DNA of 64,000 bases from Alphaproteobacteria bacterium (lineage in GTDB: Bacteria; Pseudomonadota; Alphaproteobacteria; Micropepsales; Micropepsaceae), in contig JACADY010000043.1 of NCBI GenBank assembly GCA_013389115.1, positions 17,731 to 81,730 on the forward strand, in the 5' to 3' direction. Of this stretch, positions 1 to 11,284 are shown one piece after another. The number at the start of each line of letters is the position of its first letter. The stretch's first letter is position 1. Position numbers and translations under genes: made by a program. The notes under the pieces were generated by a model that did not search any database, was not told where the DNA came from, and saw only the letters and a list, made by a program, of their open reading frames with translations.

Positions 1-288
1 ACTTCATGCCCCCCACACTGACGCCCGCAAATGAACCCGAATTCTACTCAGCCAAATTGCCTAGTATGCCCTAGCCATCCCTTGGCAAACGGAGCGCGAG
101 TGATGCGCCACAACTGTGACACATTTCGCCTCAAACGCGAGTCTGGAGGACGCAAAATCTGTGCCCTACCCGCAACGTCTCGTCAGCCTTGCATGACTCG
201 CCTCCAGTCTCGAGCACAGGAATTAGCAATTGGTTAACTCGGGGACCGGAATGTGGCTGCCCGTTCATTGTGCAGTGCAAAATAGCGG

Positions 289-317
289 TTGACAGTTAGG
301 CAAGGACTGCCGATATT
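289..317 (+). promoter_or_regulatory. Sigma70-like promoter of the phasin gene
   Basis: TTGACA (289-294), 17-nt spacer, GATATT (312-317), upstream of the phasin ORF. Confidence 0.5.
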
Positions 318-322
318 CCAGG

Positions 323-341
323 CATGTTGCGGTGCAACATG
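323..341. promoter_or_regulatory. Candidate operator (PhaR-type) over the phasin transcription start
   Basis: Perfect inverted repeat CATGTTGC-GGT-GCAACATG containing a TGC-N3-GCA core, just downstream of the -10 element. Confidence 0.4.
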
Positions 342-446
342 AATCGCTCGGGCGCTCGCGCGGGCTTTCATCCGCACCGAGGAGTCCGGCGGCTGGCCGT
401 CCAGCATTTGTATTTCATGCGTCGCACCCACATCGGAGCACAGGTC

Positions 447-899
447 ATGGCACCCAAGACAAAGACTTTTGAAGCGAAGGAAACTTTCGAAGCGGCGTTC
501 AAGAATGGCTCAGAATCCATGAAGGACGCGTTCGAGAAAATGACGGCGGGGTTCGGCGATTTCGCCTCACTCAACCGTGAAAACGTCGAGGCTTTCGTGA
601 AGTCGGCGAACGCAGCGGCGAAGGGCATCGAGCAGATCAACAGCGAGCTGCTCGCCTTCTCGCGCCAGTCGATGGAAGACGGCGTTTCGGCGATGAAGAC
701 CATCATGGGCTCGAAGTCGCTGCAAGAAGCGATGGAAGCGCAGTCGGACTTCACGAAGACCGCGTTCGACGCTTATGTCTCGCAGATGTCGAAAATGGGC
801 GAGCTTTTCGTCAGCGCCACGCGCGATGCGATCGAGCCGATCAGCGGCCGCGTCAAGGCGACGATGGAAGTGATCCAGGCCGGCCGTCACGCGGCCTAA
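447..899 (+). CDS. Phasin family protein
   Basis: MAPKTKTFEAKETFEAAFKNGSESMKDAFEKMTAGFGDF... amphipathic helical phasin pattern; internal ATG at 447 preferred to the ORF-track start at 324. Confidence 0.85.
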   Translation: MAPKTKTFEAKETFEAAFKNGSESMKDAFEKMTAGFGDFASLNRENVEAFVKSANAAAKGIEQINSELLAFSRQSMEDGVSAMKTIMGSKSLQEAMEAQSDFTKTAFDAYVSQMSKMGELFVSATRDAIEPISGRVKATMEVIQAGRHAA

Positions 900-934
900 C
901 GGTCTGGCGGCATGACGCCGCCTGTTCAAGGATA

Positions 935-970
935 AGGCCCGGCTCTCAGGCGCCGGGCCTTTTTCTTTTC
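935..970 (+). terminator. Rho-independent terminator after phasin gene
   Basis: AAGGCCCGGC-tctcagg-CGCCGGGCCTTTTTCTTTT. Confidence 0.85.
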
Positions 971-971
971 A

Positions 972-1436
972 ATGGCTTGCGTCATCGCTTGCCTATTGGC
1001 GCAAAGCAGTTCTCCATGCGTGTTCATGGACGACGGCAAAATCATCGATTTCGCCACGCTTTGCCTGGGCCCAAAGCCCAATCAATTCCTCGTTGCACCC
1101 TCTGGGCTTTGTCCCCGCGCCAAGCCGCATCTTGCGGCGCCGCAATTTCATCTGCCGCCCGAGCGGGTGCGCGATGCCTTTCTGCGCGTCGCGGCGCATG
1201 AACCCCGTGTGCGGTTAACGGCTGAGCAGGCCTCGACACTCTCCTACACGTTTGTGCAGCGCAGCCTCGTGCTCCATTTTCCCGATATCATCAGCGTCCA
1301 ATTCTTCCCCGAGGGCGAAGGTTTCTCGACGCTCTCGGCCTATAGCCGCTCGGTTCACGGCTATTTCGATCTCGGCGCAAATGCGAAACGGGTGAAAGAC
1401 TGGCTTGCCAAAGTGCGGTCCGCTCTTGCACGCTGA
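972..1436 (+). CDS. DUF1499 family protein
   Basis: C-terminal pattern YTFVQRSLVLHFPDIISVQF...LSAYSRSVHGYFDLGANAKRVKDWL typical of DUF1499; start codon uncertain. Confidence 0.65.
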   Translation: MACVIACLLAQSSSPCVFMDDGKIIDFATLCLGPKPNQFLVAPSGLCPRAKPHLAAPQFHLPPERVRDAFLRVAAHEPRVRLTAEQASTLSYTFVQRSLVLHFPDIISVQFFPEGEGFSTLSAYSRSVHGYFDLGANAKRVKDWLAKVRSALAR

Positions 1437-1555
1437 TGACCTCGCAAACGGATGCGCTCTTTGAGTTGGCGAAAAACTTCATATTTAATCGCAAGACTGA
1501 TGAGCGTTGAGGGGCGAGACTCCTGTGACGCCCAACGCGCCAACCATTAGATGCG

Positions 1556-1882
1556 ATGACGAAACCAAATCAGGGAGACAATGAGGGAACCTCGACCGGC
1601 ATCGTCACCAAGACGAAGCCGAAGACGAAAAAGCCTTCCCTCTACAAGGTGCTGCTGCTCAACGACGACTACACGCCGATGGAGTTCGTCGTGCTGGTGT
1701 TGAAGCGGTTCTTCAACAAGGGGGAGGAAGACGCCTATCGGATCATGCTGCATGTCCATCGCAATGGTGTGGGGATATGCGGCGTCTTTACGTATGAGGT
1801 TGCAGAAACCAAGGTGACGCAGGTCATCGACTTTGCGCGCCGGCATCAGCATCCTCTTCAGTGCACGATGGAAAAGGAGTAG
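1556..1882 (+). CDS. clpS: ATP-dependent Clp protease adaptor ClpS
   Basis: [24 protein letters not shown]...GVCG-type core and [11 protein letters not shown]-terminus; immediately upstream of clpA. Confidence 0.97.
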   Translation: MTKPNQGDNEGTSTGIVTKTKPKTKKPSLYKVLLLNDDYTPMEFVVLVLKRFFNKGEEDAYRIMLHVHRNGVGICGVFTYEVAETKVTQVIDFARRHQHPLQCTMEKE

Positions 1883-1885
1883 CTC

Positions 1886-4203
<2,318 letters not shown>

Positions 4204-4207
<4 letters not shown>

Positions 4208-4728
4208 GCGAGCCCATCATCAGCCGCCGCTTGCGGCTGGAGGCGGCGACGGCGGCGATGATCGCGCTTGAGCTGACCATCCGGCCCGCGCTCTTTGCCT
4301 ATCTGCGCGTTGCCGAACCCGAGGATTGGCCGCCGCCGCTCAACGACGATGAGACGTTTCGCTATTTCGAGGATTCGTTGCGGGCCGATCCCGGTCTCAC
4401 GGGCTGGGCGTTCTGGTACGTGATCCTGCGTCATGAGGGCGGGGATGCGCTTGTGGGCACGGCAGGCTTCAAGGGCAAGCCCGATGCGGACGGCCTCGTC
4501 GATGTGGGCTATGCGATCCGGCCGCACTATCACCGGATGGGGATTGCCAGCGAAACCGTGGGGCTCCTCCTTTCCTGGGCGACGGCGCGCGGGGCGAGGT
4601 ATGTGATCGCCGAGACCTTCGCGGACCATGTGGCCTCGATCGGCGTCATGCGGAAGAACGGGCTTGCGTTCATTGGCGCGGGCGCAGAGCCCAATGTCGT
4701 GCGCTATGGACGCAGTCTTGTCGCCTGA
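4204..4728 (+). CDS. GNAT family N-acetyltransferase
   Basis: RRLRLEAATAAMIAL...VDVGYAIRPHYHRMGIASETVGLLLSWA GNAT motif. Confidence 0.85.
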
Positions 4729-4757
4729 AGGTGCTTCTTCCACTCCCTAAATGGCCG

Positions 4758-4789
4758 AAAGGCCGCCAGGGCGTCCCCCGGCGGCCTTT
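4758..4789. terminator. Bidirectional Rho-independent terminator
   Basis: Perfect 10-bp stem AAAGGCCGCC...GGCGGCCTTT; serves the GNAT gene (+) and the candidate micro-gene (-). Confidence 0.8.
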
Positions 4790-4831
4790 CCATTGCCTTT
4801 TTCCGCGTCAGCGGTTTTCGCCGTTACCGGC

Positions 4832-4897
4832 CTAGGCGCGGAATCCCTTAACGAGGGTCCAGGCCTTGCGCTCACACGGGGTATGACAATGAGACAC
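4832..4897 (-). CDS. Candidate micro-protein, 21 aa (MSHCHTPCERKAWTLVKGFRA), GTG start
   Basis: Not in ORF track. GTG start at 4897-4895 preceded by GAAAGGAGGTGATCCA; own promoter TTGCAT-N17-TAGTCT (minus strand, 4961-4933); terminator at 4758-4789. Confidence 0.5.
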   Translation of the reverse strand: MSHCHTPCERKAWTLVKGFRA

Positions 4898-4932
4898 TGG
4901 ATCACCTCCTTTCAATTGTTGAAACCGATTCC

Positions 4933-4961
4933 AGACTAGGGCGGTTCCTGCCGCGATGCAA
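4933..4961 (-). promoter_or_regulatory. Predicted promoter of the micro-gene
   Basis: Minus strand TTGCAT (4961-4956), 17-nt spacer, TAGTCT (4938-4933). Confidence 0.45.
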
Positions 4962-5165
4962 CAGTTCGACCGTGGCATCGTTAGCGAAAACCCAACCCGG
5001 GGTTCCCGCCCGTATCCGATTTATCCCACAAGTGACAATGGGTCTTAAGCTTTCCCCTTCGGTCAACGCCTTGGCCAGTTGAGGGAAGCGCGATGTGGGG
5101 AGGGGAGCAAAATTCTTGAAAACAATTCGCCAAATCCGGCCCTTTGCCGGGCGGCGTCGCCAGCC

Positions 5166-5585
5166 CTAATCGAGCGCCGCGATGATTCTCTCGGCAAAGG
5201 CCTTAAGTTTTTCGGGGTTTTCCATGGCGCGGGCATGGAGTTTGAGGTCGATGCCGGCCGCACGCGGAATGATGTGAAAGTGAATGTGGAAGACCGTCTG
5301 GCCGGCGGGGGTGCCGTTCAATTGCGCCAGCATGAGGCCCGGCGCGTCCATCGCCTTCTTGACCGCCTTTGCCACCTTCTGTGTGGTCATCATCAGCGCG
5401 GCCGCGGCCTCAGGCGACAGGTCATAGATGTTCTCCGCCGCTTCCTTGGGGATCACCAGCGTGTGGCCGTCGGCCTGGGGCATGATGTCCATAAAAGCGA
5501 GTGTGTGCGCATCCTCATAGACCTTCGCGCAGGGAAGCTCTCCGCGCAGGATCCTGGCGAAGACGTTGTTTGTGTCATAGGCCAT
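5166..5585 (-). CDS. HIT family protein
   Basis: HIT motif HIHFHIIPR; FARILRGELPCAKVYED N-terminus. Confidence 0.95.
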   Translation of the reverse strand: MAYDTNNVFARILRGELPCAKVYEDAHTLAFMDIMPQADGHTLVIPKEAAENIYDLSPEAAAALMMTTQKVAKAVKKAMDAPGLMLAQLNGTPAGQTVFHIHFHIIPRAAGIDLKLHARAMENPEKLKAFAERIIAALD

Positions 5586-5656
5586 TGTCGGTATCTCTCG
5601 AAAGGTTGCGGCGCATCCAGTCTAATCACGGCGCAGCAGTAAGGACAGGGCGGGTA

Positions 5657-6571
5657 ATGGGTGCTGGTGTGCGGATTGTTTCTCTCATTCCAAGCGCGAC
5701 GGAAATCGTTTGCGCGCTGGGTCTGCGTCAGTCGCTGGTGGGGCGCAGCCATGAGTGCGATTTCCCGGTCGATGTGGATGGCCTTCCCGCACTCACCCGC
5801 GCGCGGATTTCGCTCGCCGGCGACAGCGCGGCGATCTCGCGTTCGATGGCGCGGGCGCTGGAGGATGCGGTGGCGATCTATGAGGTGGATGCGCCGCTGC
5901 TGGACAGCCTCAGGCCCGATCTCATCGTCACGCAGGATCAATGCGAGGTATGCGCAGCCTCGCTCTTGCAAGTCGAAGCGGCGCTTTGCGCGCGCAGTGG
6001 GCGCGATGTGGCGATCGTGTCGCTGAAGCCGTCGAGTGTGGCGGAGGCGATGGACGACATCATGCGCGTCGGGCGGGCCGCCGGTATCGATGCCACGCCG
6101 CTCGTGACGCAGTTGCGGGCGCGGATGGCAGAGACCAGTGCCGTCACGAGCGCTCGACGGCCGCGGCTTCTCTATGTCGAGTGGATAGAGCCCATCATGG
6201 GGCCAGGATTGTGGACGCCGGAGTTGATCGCGATGGCTGGCGCTGAACCCGTCGGCGGTGTCGCGGGGCGGCATGCGCGCTGGCTCACCTGGGACGAGGT
6301 CGCGGCCGGCGATCCCGATCTCGTCGTGATCGCGCCATGCGGGTTTGACCTCGCACGCGGCATCGAAGAAAGCGCCGCCCTTCGGCGATCGCCGGTCTGG
6401 TGCAACTTGCGGGCGGTGCGCGAGGGGCGCGTCGCGGTCGCGGACGGCAACGCCTTTTTCAACCGTCCAGGTCCGCGCCTTGCGGAATCCCTCCAGATCC
6501 TGCGCGAAGTCGTGAGCGGGAGCGCCGGCCCTCATTTCGGCGTGAACTGGCGCTGGCTCGCTTCTGTTTAG
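5657..6571 (+). CDS. Cobalamin-binding / BtuF-like substrate-binding protein
   Basis: MGAGVRIVSLIPSATEIVCALGL...SHECDFP...VTQDQCEVCA; internal start 5657. No obvious signal peptide. Confidence 0.8.
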   Translation: MGAGVRIVSLIPSATEIVCALGLRQSLVGRSHECDFPVDVDGLPALTRARISLAGDSAAISRSMARALEDAVAIYEVDAPLLDSLRPDLIVTQDQCEVCAASLLQVEAALCARSGRDVAIVSLKPSSVAEAMDDIMRVGRAAGIDATPLVTQLRARMAETSAVTSARRPRLLYVEWIEPIMGPGLWTPELIAMAGAEPVGGVAGRHARWLTWDEVAAGDPDLVVIAPCGFDLARGIEESAALRRSPVWCNLRAVREGRVAVADGNAFFNRPGPRLAESLQILREVVSGSAGPHFGVNWRWLASV

Positions 6572-7731
6572 TCTTCACGACGATGCTTGAAGGGTCCGTG
6601 CGCGCTCAAGGTTTCGATTTCAGTATCGACGGCGGCGCGTTCCTCGCTCAGATATCGCGCGACCGCGCGGCGGAAGCCGGCATCCGCGATCCAATGCGCG
6701 GAATGGGTGGGCACGGGCATGTATCCCCGAGCGAGCTTGTGCAGTCCTTGCGCGCCCGCTTCGACGCGCGCAAGCCTGTGGGCGATGGCAAAATCGATCG
6801 CCTGATAGTAACAGGCCTCGAAATGCATGAAGGGGCGATCCTCGATCGCACCCCAATTGCGGCCGTAGAGCGTGTCCGCGCCAATGAGGTTGAGCGCGCC
6901 CGCGATGTATTGGCGCCCGCGTCTCACCAGCACCAGCAGCACGCGTTCGGGCATGGCTTCGCCCAGCATCGAGAAGAAGCTGCGCGTCAGATAGGGACGC
7001 CCCCATTTCTGGCTGCCGGTCGCGATATAGGCGGCGAAGAAGGCATCCCAGTGATGTTCCTTAAGGTCGCTGCCCGTGATCCACTCATAGGCAAGACCAT
7101 CGGCGCGCGCCCTTTCGCGCTCCTTCCTCAAGGTTTTGCGGCGCTGGGAGCTGAGCTCTCCCAGGAAGTCCGCGAATGTCCCATAGGCCTTGTTCTCGAA
7201 GTGGAATTGCTGATCGGTGCGCAGCAAGAAATCGGCTGCCTCGCAGACGGGCCATTCCCCCTCTTTGAGGAAATTGATGTGAATGCTGGAAAGGCGCGCT
7301 TTCTGCGCAAGCGCGATGAGGCCATGAAGCAGTCGCTTCCGCATCGCGTTATCGTCCGTACCCGGACGAATGAGAAGGCGCGGGCCGGGCACGGGCGTGA
7401 AGGGAACGGCGCAGAGGAGCTTTGGGTAATAGCGCCCGCCCGCGCGCTCATAGGCGTCGGCCCAATGATGATCGAACACATATTCGCCCTGCGAATGCGC
7501 CTTCAGATAAGTGGGGGCGCAGGCGAGCAGCGCTCCGTTCTGCTCGATCAGTGCATGTGCGGGCTTCCAACCCTGACGCGGCGTGGCAGAGCCGGATTGC
7601 TCACAGGCAAGCAGAAAGGCATGCGCGAGAAAGGGATTGAAGCGCGCGGGATCGGGGTTGGCACAGGCATCCCACTCGCTCGCGCGCACATCCTTGATGG
7701 CATCGATGGTACGAAACGCGGGTTCCGCCAC
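6568..7731 (-). CDS. GNAT/FemAB-like (peptidogalycan biosynthesis, DUF482-type) protein
   Basis: FLGELSSQRRKTLRKERERA...HINFLKEGEW...MHFEACYYQAIDFAI. Confidence 0.85.
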   Translation of the reverse strand: MAEPAFRTIDAIKDVRASEWDACANPDPARFNPFLAHAFLLACEQSGSATPRQGWKPAHALIEQNGALLACAPTYLKAHSQGEYVFDHHWADAYERAGGRYYPKLLCAVPFTPVPGPRLLIRPGTDDNAMRKRLLHGLIALAQKARLSSIHINFLKEGEWPVCEAADFLLRTDQQFHFENKAYGTFADFLGELSSQRRKTLRKERERARADGLAYEWITGSDLKEHHWDAFFAAYIATGSQKWGRPYLTRSFFSMLGEAMPERVLLVLVRRGRQYIAGALNLIGADTLYGRNWGAIEDRPFMHFEACYYQAIDFAIAHRLARVEAGAQGLHKLARGYMPVPTHSAHWIADAGFRRAVARYLSEERAAVDTEIETLSAHGPFKHRRED

Positions 7732-7733
7732 GG

Positions 7734-8201
7734 TCAGGCGATCTCGAACACCGCGTCGACCTCAACCGCGACGTTGCGGGGCAGGGAACCCGCGCCCACG
7801 GCAGCGCGGGCATGGCGGCCCACTTCGCCGAACACCGCCACCATCAAGTCGGAGGCGCCGTTCACGACCTCCGGGTGCTGGGTGAAGCCCGGCACCGCAT
7901 TCACAAAGCCCGTCAATTTCACGCAGCGCGTGACGCGATCAAGATCGCCGCCGCAGGCTTCACGCAGTTGCGCAAGGAGATTGATGGCGCATAGGCGGGC
8001 CGCGCTTTTCGCATCCTCAAGGCTGATCTCGGCGCCAACCTGGCCGACATATTCAAGGCCGCTGGGTCCAAGCGTGACCTGGCCCGAAAGGAAGATGAGC
8101 CTGCCCGCGATGACGAAGGGCACGTAGTTGGCAACAGGGCTGACGGGTTTGGGCAGGCTGAGGCCGAGTTCTGACAGGCGAGCATCGATGCGTCCGGGCA
8201 T
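7734..8201 (-). CDS. RidA family protein
   Basis: FVIAGRLIFLSGQVTLGP...NLLAQLREACGGDLDRVTRCVKLTGFV...RHARAAVGAGSLPRNVAVEVDAVFEI. Confidence 0.92.
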   Translation of the reverse strand: MPGRIDARLSELGLSLPKPVSPVANYVPFVIAGRLIFLSGQVTLGPSGLEYVGQVGAEISLEDAKSAARLCAINLLAQLREACGGDLDRVTRCVKLTGFVNAVPGFTQHPEVVNGASDLMVAVFGEVGRHARAAVGAGSLPRNVAVEVDAVFEIA

Positions 8202-8267
8202 TGGGGTTCCCTTGGGCTTTTTGGATTACCCTTGAGAATAGCCGAGGCCGGCCGCATTTGCGAGGCG

Positions 8268-9002
8268 TCAGGCGGATTGCCTCGCTGCGATTTCCGCGTC
8301 CGCCGCGCGCGAGGCCTGTCGCTGACGCTTGTTGCGGTACATGGCGCGATCGGCGCGGATCATCACATCCTCGGGCGAGACGCCGGGACTATAGGTGACA
8401 AAGCCGATGCTTGCCTTCATCGGGATCCGCAAGCCGTTATGGAGGATGCGGGCATTGTTGAGCGCGGCCGTCATGCGCGCGGCGCGCTTGCGGGTTCCTG
8501 AGGTTTCGCCGCGCACGAAGATGACCGCGAACTCATCGCCGCCGAGGCGGCCTATATGGTCAGTGGTGCGCACCTCCTGTCGCAGAATCCGCGCAGCCTC
8601 CTTCAGCACGGCATCGCCCGCGTCATGGCCGTGGGTGTCGTTGATGACCTTGAAGGAGTCCATGTCGATGACCGCGATCAGCCCATGCTCATGATGCCGG
8701 GTGGCGCTGGCCAGGGTGTGACCGAGCGCAGACAAGAAGCCGCGGCGATTGAGAACGCCCGTCAACTCGTCCGTCATGCACAGACGCTCAAGCTGCTCGA
8801 TGCGGCCGCTTTGCGCCAGGAGACGCTGTTCGGATTGCGCCGCAAACTCGATGATCTTCTCCATCAAGGCCCAGCTTCTCTGTGGCGAGGCGCCATCTTC
8901 GCGCATGGCGGTCCAAAGGTCCTCCGCCAGACCCGACAAGGGGGATGCGGGCGAGAACACCGTGTTAAGACGGATCGGTTTCGCAAGGCGCGGTTCAATC
9001 AT
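8268..9002 (-). CDS. GGDEF domain diguanylate cyclase
   Basis: MTDELTGVLNRRGFL...DMDSFKVINDTHGHDAGD...RLGGDEFAV; alternative upstream start at 9140. Confidence 0.92.
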   Translation of the reverse strand: MIEPRLAKPIRLNTVFSPASPLSGLAEDLWTAMREDGASPQRSWALMEKIIEFAAQSEQRLLAQSGRIEQLERLCMTDELTGVLNRRGFLSALGHTLASATRHHEHGLIAVIDMDSFKVINDTHGHDAGDAVLKEAARILRQEVRTTDHIGRLGGDEFAVIFVRGETSGTRKRAARMTAALNNARILHNGLRIPMKASIGFVTYSPGVSPEDVMIRADRAMYRNKRQRQASRAADAEIAARQSA

Positions 9003-9206
9003 GGAAATTACCGGAATGCAGCGGATCTCACATTTCCCATAAGCAACGGATGTGCCGCCCGTATCCCGTTGGAACGCTTCAGTTTCCACTCTGTACAAGT
9101 GGTCTTCAGGCAGAAACTGCCTAGTCCTTTCTGCCTTCATGGCGCCCCAAAAGCGCCTATTTGCTAGTATTTTATCAGGCTTGCGTCCGTTAAGATCGGA
9201 GGCATC

Positions 9207-10028
9207 GTGTCAAGCAGGTTCCCCATGAAGCTTCAAACCGTCAGTGTTTCCCTTGCGCTGTTTGCCTTTCTTGGCGCCGCCAACGCCGCGCCGGCAGCCG
9301 ATCTCTTGCCGCACCGGGCGTATTACGACATCCGGCTCAAGGATTCGCGATGGGGTTCGGGGATCAGTTCGCTGTCGGGCAAGCTTGTCGTCGAGTTCAA
9401 CAACACATGCGATGGCTATACGCTCAATCAGCGCTTCGTCACGCAGATGGGTGATTCTGAAGGCAATCTCACCGTCAGCGATCTGTGGCTGACGAGCTGG
9501 GAATCCGCCGATGGCAAGGCCTTCCGGTTCAATCTGAAAAACGAAGTGAACGGCACCGTGGTTGAGTCCTTTCAGGGCCGCGCGCGCGGCGGTCTTGTCT
9601 CCTATGAGGGCAACGACACGAAGGACGTGACGCTGCCGCGCGATGCCATCTTCCCGACCGAACACGCGGTTGATCTCATCGAGGCAGCGCTTGCCGGGGA
9701 CACTTTCGTCCAGCGCACGATCTTCGACGGATCGGGCGAGGGCGAAATTTACACCTCGTTTGCCACAATCGGGCGCGAACAGCCGCAGGACAAGCGCGCC
9801 AGCTCGCTTGAAGGTGTCGAGGGCGCAGAGGGCATCGATGCGCGCCATGTCTGGCCGGTGACGATCAGCTATTATCCCGTCACGAGCGAAGAGACGCTGC
9901 CAGAATACGAAGTGAGCTTCCTCATGTATGAGAACGGCGTTTCGAGCCATATGGTGCTCGATTATGGCGAGTTCTCGGTGACGGGCGCGCTGACCAAGAT
10001 TGAACCGCTGCCGAAGCCGAACTGCTAA
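9207..10028 (+). CDS. DUF1849 / EipB-type periplasmic cell-envelope protein
   Basis: Signal peptide, then DLLPHRAYYDIRLKDSR...NNTCDGYTLNQRFVT. Confidence 0.8.
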   Translation: MSSRFPMKLQTVSVSLALFAFLGAANAAPAADLLPHRAYYDIRLKDSRWGSGISSLSGKLVVEFNNTCDGYTLNQRFVTQMGDSEGNLTVSDLWLTSWESADGKAFRFNLKNEVNGTVVESFQGRARGGLVSYEGNDTKDVTLPRDAIFPTEHAVDLIEAALAGDTFVQRTIFDGSGEGEIYTSFATIGREQPQDKRASSLEGVEGAEGIDARHVWPVTISYYPVTSEETLPEYEVSFLMYENGVSSHMVLDYGEFSVTGALTKIEPLPKPNC

Positions 10029-11284
10029 GTCTGTTTGAAGCTACGGCCCTTGGCGATGATGGCATCGCCAAAGCGTTCGCGCAGTTTGTCGATGGCGCGT
10101 TCGGCCCTTGCGGCGCGGCCCTCATCCTTGTCGAGAAGGTCGGGCTGGTCGCATGCGTCGGCGGGCGAGAGCCCGGAAATCCCCACGCCAATGAGGCGGT
10201 ACGGCATGCCTTCTGCGCGCGAGACCAGCAGCGCATGCGCAACCTTGAAAATCTCACCGGCCAATTGGGTTGGGCGCTCGCTCGTGTGCCGTCGGGTTTC
10301 GGTGTGGAACTGCCTGTCCTTCAGCTTCAGCGTGACGATCTGGCCGCCGATGCCGGCCAGCTTGGCGCGTGCCGAGACGCGCTCGCATAGGCGCCAAAGC
10401 ACGGGCTCCAATTCTGCATGCTTGGCAAGGTCGTATTCAAAGGTCGTCTCGGCCGAAACGCTCTTGGCCGGCGCATGCGGCGTTACCCTTCGCGCATCCT
10501 GGCCGCGGGCAAGGGCGGCCATGTGTGGGCCTGACGGCCCCAGATCGCGCAGCAGCGTCTTGTCGTCGGCATCCTGCAACTGGCCAAGGGTTTGATAGCC
10601 GCGCGCGCTGAGCTTGCCTCCCGTCACCTTGCCGACGCCGAATATCGTCGAGATGGGACGCTCGCGCAGGAAGTCACGGGCTTCCTTGCGCCCGATGACG
10701 GCGAAGCCGCGCGGCTTGCGCAGGTCCGAGGCGACCTTGGCAAGGAACTTGTTGTAGGAAAGGCCTATCGACACGGTAATGCCGATGTCGCGCTCGATCT
10801 CCTTTGCGAGCCGCGCCAGAACGCGCGCGGGGCATTGCCCGTGGAGGCGGTCCGTTCCTGAAAGATCAAGAAAGGCCTCATCGAGCGACAGGGTCTCAAC
10901 GAGCGGCGTCAGCGCCTGCATGCGCGTGCGGATGGCGCGGGAGACGTCGCGGTACTTGGCCATGTTCGGCTTGATGACGACCGCGTCGGGACAGGCCTTC
11001 AGCGCCTTGAACATTGGCATGGCCGAGCGCACGCCATAGGTGCGCGCGACGTAACACGCGGTGGAGACAACGCCGCGGCGGCCGCCGCCGATGATGACGG
11101 GCCGATGGGCGAGGGCGGGATCATCGCGTTTTTCGACGGATGCATAGAAGGCATCGCAATCCAAATGGGCGATGGCGAGTGCATCCATCTCCTCATGGAA
11201 GAGGAGGCGGGGAGAGCCGCAGGCCGCGCATCGCCTCGCGCCGGGCGATGCGGGCGCAAGACAGTCGCGGCAAAAGCCGCTCAT
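10025..11284 (-). CDS. dinB: DNA polymerase IV with N-terminal zinc ribbon
   Basis: AIAHLDCDAFYASVEKRDDP...SLDEAFLDLSG; N-terminal CRDC...CAAC. Confidence 0.95.
   Translation of the reverse strand: MSGFCRDCLAPASPGARRCAACGSPRLLFHEEMDALAIAHLDCDAFYASVEKRDDPALAHRPVIIGGGRRGVVSTACYVARTYGVRSAMPMFKALKACPDAVVIKPNMAKYRDVSRAIRTRMQALTPLVETLSLDEAFLDLSGTDRLHGQCPARVLARLAKEIERDIGITVSIGLSYNKFLAKVASDLRKPRGFAVIGRKEARDFLRERPISTIFGVGKVTGGKLSARGYQTLGQLQDADDKTLLRDLGPSGPHMAALARGQDARRVTPHAPAKSVSAETTFEYDLAKHAELEPVLWRLCERVSARAKLAGIGGQIVTLKLKDRQFHTETRRHTSERPTQLAGEIFKVAHALLVSRAEGMPYRLIGVGISGLSPADACDQPDLLDKDEGRAARAERAIDKLRERFGDAIIAKGRSFKQT

Noticed and set aside
4897-4913. 17-nt identity to the 16S rRNA 3' end suggested a truncated rRNA operon
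   Set aside because: No further 16S, ITS or tRNA sequence on either side; the opposite strand explains it as an extended SD ahead of a small ORF.
6400-8127. 575-aa plus-strand ORF spanning btuF-like, GNAT and RidA genes
   Set aside because: Antisense shadow of well-supported minus-strand genes; no domain recognised.
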